NCBI GenBank assembly: GCA_016234485.1
Contig: JACRBL010000054.1
Location: 41,640 to 105,639 of the forward strand
DNA: 64,000 nucleotides
DNA from: Chloroflexota bacterium
GTDB taxonomy: Bacteria > Chloroflexota > Anaerolineae > Anaerolineales > Villigracilaceae
Direction: 5' to 3'
Shown here: one piece after another, positions 42,826 to 49,651 of the stretch
How the letters are laid out: each line of letters opens with the position of its first letter
Position numbering within the stretch: position 1 is the first letter of the stretch
Translations under genes and position numbers: made by a program
The notes under the pieces: model-generated
The model's database searches: none
What the model was told of the DNA's origin: nothing
The model's input: only the letters and a program-made list of their open reading frames with translations

Positions 42826-43100
42826 GCGACGTACAAAAATACATCGAAGCGCGCTCGAAACGCGACAAGGAATTTGCAGAGGGGTTCGAGATCGGCTATG
42901 CCGATTTCAAAATCGGCGTTTTTCTGCGTCAGGCTCGCGAAGCGGCAGGCATGACCCAGGAACAGGTGGCAAAAAAACTCCGCACACGCAAATCCGCCAT
43001 TTCGCGCATCGAAAACCATGCCGATGATGTGCGCCTTTCCACCCTGCGGAGATATGCAAAAGCCATCGGCGCGAATCTATCTATTCGACTGGCTTCGTAA
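42822..43100 (+). CDS. XRE-family antitoxin (HigA-like)
   Basis: This 92-residue protein has a helix-turn-helix at residues about 38-80 (LRQAREAAGMTQEQVAKKLRTRKSAISRIENHADD). The N-terminal region with ARSKRDKEFAEGFEIGYADFK would bind the toxin. It follows and overlaps the HigB-type gene, so it is the antitoxin and autorepressor of the pair. A perfect hairpin follows at 43116-43141. Confidence 0.9.
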   Translation: MSDVQKYIEARSKRDKEFAEGFEIGYADFKIGVFLRQAREAAGMTQEQVAKKLRTRKSAISRIENHADDVRLSTLRRYAKAIGANLSIRLAS

Positions 43101-43115
43101 AAGGCAAGTCAATAA

Positions 43116-43141
43116 AACCCAGGTTTCTCCAAACCTGGGTT
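43116..43141 (+). terminator. Hairpin after the toxin-antitoxin pair
   Basis: AACCCAGGTTT and AAACCTGGGTT form a perfect 11-bp stem with a CTCC loop. There is no T-run after it, so termination is likely but not certain. Confidence 0.6.
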
Positions 43142-43247
43142 CCCCGACCCCATCAGGCGCTTCGCGGGAAACTTGGTTTTTGATTCGCGCTTAATTCCAT
43201 ATGTGCGGAGGGGGCGATTTATGCTACATTTGCATCGGAGGAACACC

Positions 43248-43766
43248 ATGAACTTCTTTGACATAGTGAATGCACGACATTCGATCCGCGCTTACCAATC
43301 TCAGCCCGTTGAACAAGAAAAACTTCAGCAGATTCTCGAATCCATTAACAGCGCTCCCTCAGCGGGAAATTTGCAGGCGTTCGAGGTCTATCTCGTGGCG
43401 GACGCGAATCACAAAGCGGAACTGGGCAAATCTTCCTATGACCAGGAATTCCTGATGCAGGCGCCCATCGTGCTGGTATTCTGCGCGCACGCGGCGCGGT
43501 CGGCGGTCAGGTACGAGGAGCGCGGGTCAGACTTGTATTGTGTGCAGGACGCGACGATCGCCTGCTCATTTGCCATGCTGGCCACCACCGCGCTTGAACT
43601 CTCCACCGTCTGGGTGGGCGCGTTCGATGAGAAGGCTGTTCAGGAGATCATCGGAGCGCCGCAGGTACACCGTCCCGTGGCGATGCTGCCGATTGGCTAC
43701 CCCGCCGCGAATCCGCGGAAGAAGTCGAGGCGGAGTTTGGATGATTTGATTCATTACGTCAAATAA
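43248..43766 (+). CDS. Nitroreductase-family FMN protein
   Basis: This 172-residue protein has NFFDIVNARHSIRAYQSQPVE (FMN phosphate-binding Arg-His-Ser), PSAGNLQAFEVYLV, and GAFDEKAVQEIIGAP with MLPIGYPAANPRKKSRRSLDDLI at the C-terminus. It probably binds FMN as a dimer and reduces nitro or quinone compounds with NAD(P)H. The start at 43248 has an exact GGAGG site 7 nt upstream; a longer frame from 43173 has none. It stands alone before a terminator shared with the tRNA. Confidence 0.88.
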   Translation: MNFFDIVNARHSIRAYQSQPVEQEKLQQILESINSAPSAGNLQAFEVYLVADANHKAELGKSSYDQEFLMQAPIVLVFCAHAARSAVRYEERGSDLYCVQDATIACSFAMLATTALELSTVWVGAFDEKAVQEIIGAPQVHRPVAMLPIGYPAANPRKKSRRSLDDLIHYVK

Positions 43767-43797
43767 AACAGAAATGGAGACCCCGAACCTGCAAAAC

Positions 43798-43826
43798 AAA
43801 AAAGCCCCGCTTACGCGAGGCTTTTT
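43798..43826. terminator. Bidirectional terminator between nitroreductase and tRNA-Ser
   Basis: AAAAGCCCCGC and GCGAGGCTTTT pair around a TTAC-type loop, with A-runs before and T-runs after. It serves the plus-strand nitroreductase and the minus-strand tRNA. Confidence 0.8.
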
Positions 43827-43828
43827 CA

Positions 43829-43917
43829 TGGCGGAGAGGGCGGGATTTGAACCCGCGAACCTTGTGGGTTACACGCTTTCCAAGCGTGCGCGCTAAGCCG
43901 AACTACGCGACCTCTCC
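43829..43917 (-). tRNA. tRNA-Ser (GGA)
   Basis: Read on the minus strand, GGAGAGG...CCTCTCC close the acceptor stem, followed by G and an encoded CCA. The anticodon arm CACGC-TTGGAAA-GCGTG gives anticodon GGA (reads UCC/UCU), and a long variable arm precedes the GCGGG-TTCAAAT-CCCGC T-arm, as expected of class II serine tRNA. The length is 89 nt. Confidence 0.95.
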
Positions 43918-44057
43918 ATCTTAAAGCGGGCAGATTATAGCCGATGCGCTTTTATCGTGCAAGGCATTTACAAAATCTTCACAATTCATCCTTGATTTCC
44001 CCATCCAGCCAAAACTAGGGCCGAGTACAATCCTGTCCCGATAAAAGGAGACACTGA

Positions 44058-44564
44058 ATGACAAACGGGCAAACCCAATCAACCAATCAAAACAAAGCCA
44101 AATGGATTCTCGACGTGCTGATCTTCCTCGGCTTCCTGATCGCCATGGAACCAGGCGGCACGGGCCTCCCCATCCACGAATGGTTCACCCTCGCCGCGCT
44201 CGCCACCACCGTCATCCACCTGCTCCTCAATTGGGACTGGCTCACGCAAATCACGCGCCGCCTGCTCGGAAAAATCTCCGGCCGCACCCGCACAAACTAT
44301 ATTTTAAATTGGCTTCTCTTCATTGACGGCATCCTGCTCATGCTCTCGGGCATCCTCATCTCGCGCGTCGCCGTCCCCGCGCTGGGGTTTGAGCTTCCCG
44401 AAGCCTTTGCCTGGCGCAGGCTTCACGACATATCGGCCAACTTCGGCCTGATCCTGCTCGGCCTGCACACGGCCCTGCACTGGAGTTGGATCGTCAACGC
44501 CTTCAACGCCTACATTGTCCAAGCCATCGCGCGCATCATCTTCAAAAAGGACGTGACTGCATGA
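44058..44564 (+). CDS. DUF4405 membrane protein (cytochrome b561-like fold)
   Basis: This 168-residue protein has four hydrophobic helices. His residues lie in the helices (PIHEWF, VIHLLLNW, RRLHDISANF and GLHTALHW), as in DUF4405 proteins that resemble cytochrome b. It is likely a membrane heme protein with unknown partner. It is preceded by AAAGGAGAC and a TACAAT -10-like box at 44026-44031. It overlaps the next gene by 4 bp (ATGA), so the two make one unit. Confidence 0.8.
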   Translation: MTNGQTQSTNQNKAKWILDVLIFLGFLIAMEPGGTGLPIHEWFTLAALATTVIHLLLNWDWLTQITRRLLGKISGRTRTNYILNWLLFIDGILLMLSGILISRVAVPALGFELPEAFAWRRLHDISANFGLILLGLHTALHWSWIVNAFNAYIVQAIARIIFKKDVTA

Positions 44565-44911
44565 AAACCCTCGGACGCATCCTCATCATCCTGGCCGTGA
44601 CCGCCCTGGTGACGACCGCCCTCTACCTCGCCGTAGACACGGGACGCGCCATCAATTTTTCCGGCGACGACCCGCGCAACGCCTCCCCCGGACCTGACGC
44701 GGGGGACGGCCCCAACGAGCAGTTTCGGCCCGCCCACGACGAGGGACGCGAGCGCGGCGGCGACGGCATCTGGGTCACCGGGATGATCATGGGCGGCATC
44801 AAGAACACCGTCATAGTCGGCTTCATCGTGGCGATCCTCGTCCTGCCGAAAGCGTTGGCAAAACAAAAACGGATCGCGACGGCAAAGAACGGGAATCAAA
44901 ATTCTGCCTGA
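44561..44911 (+). CDS. Small membrane protein, partner of DUF4405
   Basis: This 116-residue protein has two TM helices (GRILIILAVTALVTTALYLAV at the N-terminus and TVIVGFIVAILVLPKAL at the C-terminus) flanking an acidic Pro/Asp/Gly-rich loop rich in Asp/Arg. I do not recognise a family. The overlap with DUF4405 suggests a shared membrane complex. It ends before the 26-bp perfect hairpin at 44917-44969. Confidence 0.75.
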   Translation: MKTLGRILIILAVTALVTTALYLAVDTGRAINFSGDDPRNASPGPDAGDGPNEQFRPAHDEGRERGGDGIWVTGMIMGGIKNTVIVGFIVAILVLPKALAKQKRIATAKNGNQNSA

Positions 44912-44916
44912 ATGAA

Positions 44917-45070
44917 ATAGAATCAAAACGCCGATGACATTTGAAATGTCATCGGCGTTTTGATTCTATCCCGAAGGGATGGCATGATCCGCCGAATTAT
45001 GCCATCCCTTCGGGTTGGAACAAATTGGCAATTTGTTCTACGGGTTTGTAGCGCAAATTACCAATTTGCG
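44917..45070. terminator. Hairpin battery between converging genes (terminator region)
   Basis: Four inverted repeats follow in series: a perfect 26-bp palindrome (44917-44942 with 44944-44969), CCCGAAGGGATGGCAT with its complement (44970-44985, 44999-45014), GAACAAATT/AATTTGTTC (45018-45038), and CGCAAATT/AATTTGCG (45052-45070, just before the kinase stop codon). The first is a likely bidirectional terminator; the others look like repeat copies. Confidence 0.75.
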
Positions 45071-45071
45071 T

Positions 45072-46397
45072 CTACATTACTGGCAACTCGATCATCACTT
45101 CCAATCCCTTCCCCTCCTCGCTTTCCGCGTGGATCGTCCCACCGTGCGCGGCGACGATGGACTTGGCGATGGCCAGTCCCAGCCCTGAGCCGCCCTCGTG
45201 ACGGACGCGCGATTCGTCGGCGCGGTAGAAGCGGTCGAAGACGCGCGCGAGGTCGGCGGGGGAAAGGCCGGGGCCAGAGTCACGCACAGAGAGGGCAACC
45301 CCGCGCGAGGTCCGGTGGGATGCGAGGGTGATCGTCCCGCCTGAGGGGGTGTGGCGTACGGCGTTGTCGAGGATATTCGTCAGCGCTTGCGTCATGCGGC
45401 CAGGGTCAACATCGAGGGCGGGGAGGGGCGAGGCGATGTCGAGATCGAGAGTCAGACTTTTGATCTGGGACTGGAGACGATAGAGCGTGGCGACTTCTTC
45501 GAGCAGGCGCGCGGGGAAGATTTTCTGCGGCTGGATGGCGAGCTCGCCCGCGTCGGCAAGGGAGAGGGTGCGGAGGTCGTCCACAAGGTGCTCGAGACGG
45601 GCGGCCTCTTCGCGGATGATCTCGAAGTTTTCAGGGCTGGGATCGAGCACGCCATCGTGAACAGCTTCGGCGTGGCCGAGGATGAGTGCGAGAGGTGTGC
45701 GGAGTTCGTGGGCAATGTCGGCGGTCATTTGTTTGCGGGCGTTGACGGAGCGGGCGAGTTCGGCGCTCATCTTGTTGAAGGCGCGGGTGAGTTCGCCGAT
45801 CTCGTCGCGCGAGCGGACGGGAACTTGCTGGCCGAGGTTGCCTTCCGACAGGGCGTGGGTGGCGCGGGTGAGTTCGCGGATGGGGTGGGCGATGGTACGC
45901 GAGAGCAGGGCGCCGATGAACAGGGCGATGAGCGCCGCGCCGAGGCCGCTATAAAGGAAGAGGATGTTGACGCGCTCGATGAATTCCTCTTCGCGCGGCG
46001 TGCCTGGGAAGGGCGAGTTTTCCATGACAAGCGTTCCGACAATTTGGCCGTTCGACTCGATGGGAACGCCAAACCTGAGTTCATGGCGTGGAATGTCGTC
46101 GCCCGCGCGGAAGCCGCCGCCATCGAAAAGGGCGTGACCATTTTCGTCCGCGATGGTGAAGGACGGATATCGTTTACCGTCTTTATCTTCTGAAAGCGCT
46201 TCTCTTACGCCCTCCCATGAACCGTTGGCTTCATGGTAGTTGGCGAGCGCTGAGATTAATTCTTCGCCGCGATCTTCGGAGATGAAGCGGGTAAATTCGT
46301 CGCGGGTGTTTCGGCGCGCCAGGAGGATGATGATGAAGATGCTCACCAGTCCAATGGCGATGAAACTGAGGATGAGTTTGAGGGTGATGGATTTCAT
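45072..46397 (-). CDS. Sensor histidine kinase
   Basis: In this 441-residue membrane kinase, the first TM helix (LKLILSFIAIGLVSIFIIILLA) and the second (ILFLYSGLGAALIALFIGALLS) enclose an extracellular sensing domain of about 130 residues. HAMP (about residues 185-235) and HisKA (DIAHELRTPLALILGHAEAVHDG, phospho-His near residue 246) follow. HATPase with NILDNAVRHTPSGG, RDSGPGLSP and GGSGLGLAIAKSIV closes it. It pairs with the OmpR-type regulator upstream (about 130 bp). Its ligand is unknown. The start at 46397 was taken because longer frames run into a repeat. Confidence 0.9.
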   Translation of the reverse strand: MKSITLKLILSFIAIGLVSIFIIILLARRNTRDEFTRFISEDRGEELISALANYHEANGSWEGVREALSEDKDGKRYPSFTIADENGHALFDGGGFRAGDDIPRHELRFGVPIESNGQIVGTLVMENSPFPGTPREEEFIERVNILFLYSGLGAALIALFIGALLSRTIAHPIRELTRATHALSEGNLGQQVPVRSRDEIGELTRAFNKMSAELARSVNARKQMTADIAHELRTPLALILGHAEAVHDGVLDPSPENFEIIREEAARLEHLVDDLRTLSLADAGELAIQPQKIFPARLLEEVATLYRLQSQIKSLTLDLDIASPLPALDVDPGRMTQALTNILDNAVRHTPSGGTITLASHRTSRGVALSVRDSGPGLSPADLARVFDRFYRADESRVRHEGGSGLGLAIAKSIVAAHGGTIHAESEEGKGLEVMIELPVM

Positions 46398-46410
46398 GGA
46401 AATGCGGTAC

Positions 46411-46475
46411 ACAAAAAAACCTTTAACCACGAAGGACACAAAGGAATTAAAGGTTTTCCTTCGTGTTCCTCACCT
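46411..46475. repeat. Heptad-period palindrome (AACCACGAAGGACA word)
   Basis: AACCACGAAGGACACAAAGG on one side and its complement CCTTCGTGTT on the other form an imperfect inverted repeat between the regulator and the kinase. Words recur at 7-bp steps on the left part only. Confidence 0.5.
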
Positions 46476-46530
46476 GCACTGCACCAAACGCAGTGCGGTG
46501 CAAGTGTTGTGACCTTTGTGGAAGAAAGAA

Positions 46531-47217
46531 TTACTCCCTCGCGAAGCGATAGCCCACGCCGTAGACGGTTTCGATGTAACGCGGGTTGCGCGGGTCTTCT
46601 TCGAGTTTGGCGCGCAGGTTTTTGATGTGGGTGTCTATCGTCCGCTCGTAGCCTTCGTAACGCACGCCCTGGATGATATCGAGCAGGTCGAGGCGGGAGT
46701 AGACTCGTCCAGGCGTGGACAGGAGCGCGGCGAGGATGTCGAACTCGGAGGGCGTCAGGTCAATGAAGCCGTCGCGGACTTTGACGAGGCGCGTCTCGCG
46801 TTCAAGGCGGATATCCGCAACTTGCAAAACCTGCGCGGCGGGTTCGGTCTCGCGTCCGCCGCGGCGCAACACGGCGCGGACGCGCGCCACCAGTTCGCGC
46901 GGGCGAAACGGTTTGGTGATGTAATCGTCGGCGCCGAGTTCGAGGCCAATCACCTTCTCGTCATCGTCTACGCGGGCAGTGAGCAGGACGATGGGCGTGT
47001 TCTGCTCGGCACGGTGGGCGCGCATGAATCCGTAGCCGTCCAGTTCGGGCATCATCAAGTCCAGCACGATCAGGTCGGGTTTTTCGCGGCGGGCAACGGC
47101 GAGGGCTTCCTTGCCATTGTACGCGGTGACAACGCGGTAGCCCTCGCGGAGGAGATAACTTTCCACGAGGGAGACGAGCCGTTTTTCATCGTCAACAACG
47201 AGGATGGTTTGTGTCAT
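46531..47217 (-). CDS. OmpR/PhoB-family response regulator
   Basis: This 228-residue regulator has a receiver (TILVVDDEKRLVSLVESYL, Asp in DLMMPELDG, Lys in DYITKPFRP) and a winged-helix DNA-binding domain (RLVKVRDGFIDLTPSEFDILAAL...RVYSRLDLLDII, TIDTHIKNLRAKL, YIETVYGVGYRF). It should control genes in response to the adjacent histidine kinase. A TATACT box just upstream makes the mRNA nearly leaderless. Confidence 0.93.
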   Translation of the reverse strand: MTQTILVVDDEKRLVSLVESYLLREGYRVVTAYNGKEALAVARREKPDLIVLDLMMPELDGYGFMRAHRAEQNTPIVLLTARVDDDEKVIGLELGADDYITKPFRPRELVARVRAVLRRGGRETEPAAQVLQVADIRLERETRLVKVRDGFIDLTPSEFDILAALLSTPGRVYSRLDLLDIIQGVRYEGYERTIDTHIKNLRAKLEEDPRNPRYIETVYGVGYRFARE

Positions 47218-47341
47218 AAAAATCAGTATACCAAAGGCGTTGTCAAGAACCCGTTGTGGAATTGTGAGTAAATTATGGGCGCGGACGACCCTCACCCCCG
47301 GTCCCTCTCCCAAAATCGGGAGGGGGGGGGAAAGCGTTTGC

Positions 47342-47370
47342 TTGTCAAGCCTTTGGCATTGGCATATACT
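47342..47370 (+). promoter_or_regulatory. Promoter of the kinase-ABC-kinase operon
   Basis: TTGTCA (47342-47347) and TATACT (47365-47370) are 17 bp apart, ending 32 nt before the ATG at 47403. It rejects the in-frame ATG at 47373 as a start, since that would lie at or before the likely transcript start. Confidence 0.75.
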
Positions 47371-47402
47371 CAATGAAAATCAACTGGCGGAAGGGTAATT
47401 GC

Positions 47403-49625
47403 ATGTCCAATCTCAACGGAAAATCGCTCGGACGCTACCACATCCTTGAACAATTGGGCGAGGGTGGAATGGCGGTGGTGTATAAGGCGTATGACACGCG
47501 TCTTGAAACGGACGTGGCGGTCAAGGTTATCCGCACGGAGCGACTCGCCCCAGAGATTTTGGAACAGTCGCTGAAACGCTTCGAGCGCGAGGCGAAATCG
47601 CTCGCCAAATTAACGCATCCGAACATCGTTAAGGTGACGGATTACGGCGAGCATGATGGCCAGCCATATCTGGTGATGCCCTATCTCCCAGGCGGGACTC
47701 TCAAAGAGCGTTTGAAGGCAGGGCGGATACAGTGGCAAGAAGCAGTGCAACTTCTGCTCCCCATCGCGGGGGCATTGGAATTCGCGCACGAACAGAATCT
47801 TATCCATCGCGACGTCAAACCGTCGAATATCCTTTTAACTGTCAAAGGTCAGCCCATGTTGACCGATTTCGGCATAGCGAAAGTATTCGACTTGGACACA
47901 ACCGCCGAACTGACTGGCACAGGCATGGCCATCGGGACACCCGAATATATGGCTCCTGAGCAGTGGATGGGAAAGATCTCGCCCCAGACAGATGTCTACG
48001 CGCTGGGCATTGTTTTTTACGAAATGGTAACGGGACGCAAGCCCTATCAAGCCGATACGCCCGCGGCGTTGTTGCTCAAGCAGGCGAATGATCCGCTTCC
48101 AAGGCCGAGGAGTTTTGCGGCGGATCTGCCCGATGCGGTGGAAAAGGTGCTGTTCAAGGCGCTCGCGAAGAGTCTTGAAGATCGCTATCTGGGGATGGGG
48201 GAGTTGGTCAAGGCGTTGGAAGGTTTGTTGGCGGGAAAGCCAGTAAAAGAAGCACGGCCTGCGCGAAGAGTCAAAGAAGAGACACTGACCGCCGTGGAGT
48301 TCGAGCCTGACGAGAAAACGCAGGTGGACGAGAAGCCGATCGTGCGAGGAAAGTCCACGCGAAGAGGGTGGGTGTGGGGGGGTGTTGCGGCTGGGATTGT
48401 GCTGTTGATACTTGCCATCGCGCTGGCTTCCAAGCCGAGCGCTTTCAATCTTTTTCCAACGGCCACCGCAACAGCATCACTGACGCCATTGCCAACTTTA
48501 ACGATAACTCCCAGTGGCACACCAGAGCCGACATTGACCCCCACTGAAACCATAACGCCATCCCCAATGCCAACGCCAACTACAATGGTGATGAATGTCC
48601 CGCAGACGAACGTCCGAATATCACGAGCTAATCTTAACTCGCTCGAACTACTGGCAGCCTGGGATCTTCCATTTAGACCTCTTAGCGTTGATATTTTAGA
48701 AGATAATCAAAAGATAGTCTTTGGAGGTGATGATAATCAAATTAATGGGCTTGTAAATCTTCGAAATATTCAAACTGGTGAAGAAGAAAGTTTGGTGATT
48801 TTTCCGAAAAATACGGCTGGATATCCTGGTTCGCAAGTTAGCGCAGTGAAATTTCTTCCAAATGGAAATATAGCAATTTTAACGATGCAACGTGATATCT
48901 TATTCATCTATGATCAATCTGGCAATCAAATCAATCAGCTCTCTATTCAGAATTACGGGGACCTTACCAAGGCGCTTGCCGTCAGCCCAGATGGCCGTTT
49001 GATCGCTGCTGGCGGGTGCTGCTATATCAGTGTTTGGGATGCCGAGAGCGGAACCCTGGTAATGTCCATTGCAGGCGTATATTCCAACTCCAATTATGTT
49101 CTTTCTCAGGTGTTTTCGAAAGATGGAAAAAGTATTATTACAAAGAGTTCTGATGGCTATTTAAGGATTTGGGATGTGCAAAATGGAAATTTGCTAAACG
49201 CGATTTGGGGAGAAGGCGACTCGTTTGCATTCGATGTTTCTCCTACGGGAACTTATCTGGCATTTGGAACAAATCGTAGTGAAAATTACCAAGGTCCTGA
49301 ATACAGTGGTAATTTTAGGGTGTTGCGAATATCTGATGGACAACAAGTATGTGTAAACAGTGACATACTGGATATAGCAAACGGATCGTCGCACGCATTT
49401 CACTATGATATTGAATTTTCACCCGATGGGTCCATTATTGCTGCCCTCTGGGATGGGTGGGGAACGGGAGGAATAGCGTTTTTTAATTCCTCGAATTGTG
49501 CATTGATTAAAAATGTTGATGGATTATCTCTGTCGATGATGGATCTTGATTTTTCCCCTGATGGAAACTTGGTTGTCATTGCACATCAAGACGGAACGAT
49601 TCAATTTTATGGCATTTCAAGATAA
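47403..49625 (+). CDS. Ser/Thr protein kinase with a C-terminal WD40-like propeller
   Basis: This 740-residue protein has a eukaryotic-like kinase domain at residues about 10-265 (LGEGGMAVVYKAYD, VAVKV with the Lys, HRDVKPSNILL, DFGIAKV, APEQ). A TM helix (GWVWGGVAAGIVLLILAIALAS) near residue 320 and a Pro/Thr-rich linker follow. The last 330 residues form a WD40/TolB-like propeller (LAVSPDGRLIAAGG, VFSKDGKSIITKSS, DFSPDGNLVVIAH) outside the cell. The propeller DNA is clearly more A+T-rich than the kinase half. The protein probably senses an extracellular signal and phosphorylates cytoplasmic partners such as the FHA protein next door. Confidence 0.9.
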   Translation: MSNLNGKSLGRYHILEQLGEGGMAVVYKAYDTRLETDVAVKVIRTERLAPEILEQSLKRFEREAKSLAKLTHPNIVKVTDYGEHDGQPYLVMPYLPGGTLKERLKAGRIQWQEAVQLLLPIAGALEFAHEQNLIHRDVKPSNILLTVKGQPMLTDFGIAKVFDLDTTAELTGTGMAIGTPEYMAPEQWMGKISPQTDVYALGIVFYEMVTGRKPYQADTPAALLLKQANDPLPRPRSFAADLPDAVEKVLFKALAKSLEDRYLGMGELVKALEGLLAGKPVKEARPARRVKEETLTAVEFEPDEKTQVDEKPIVRGKSTRRGWVWGGVAAGIVLLILAIALASKPSAFNLFPTATATASLTPLPTLTITPSGTPEPTLTPTETITPSPMPTPTTMVMNVPQTNVRISRANLNSLELLAAWDLPFRPLSVDILEDNQKIVFGGDDNQINGLVNLRNIQTGEEESLVIFPKNTAGYPGSQVSAVKFLPNGNIAILTMQRDILFIYDQSGNQINQLSIQNYGDLTKALAVSPDGRLIAAGGCCYISVWDAESGTLVMSIAGVYSNSNYVLSQVFSKDGKSIITKSSDGYLRIWDVQNGNLLNAIWGEGDSFAFDVSPTGTYLAFGTNRSENYQGPEYSGNFRVLRISDGQQVCVNSDILDIANGSSHAFHYDIEFSPDGSIIAALWDGWGTGGIAFFNSSNCALIKNVDGLSLSMMDLDFSPDGNLVVIAHQDGTIQFYGISR

Positions 49626-49651
49626 GAACAGCGAATTTCGGAGTTCCCCTC

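Noticed and set aside
47318..47331. Run of G near 47323-47331 as a functional G-tract
   Set aside because: It is at the end of a C/G-rich inverted repeat related to the one at 5847-5877 and may partly be a sequencing length error. There is nothing else to support a role.
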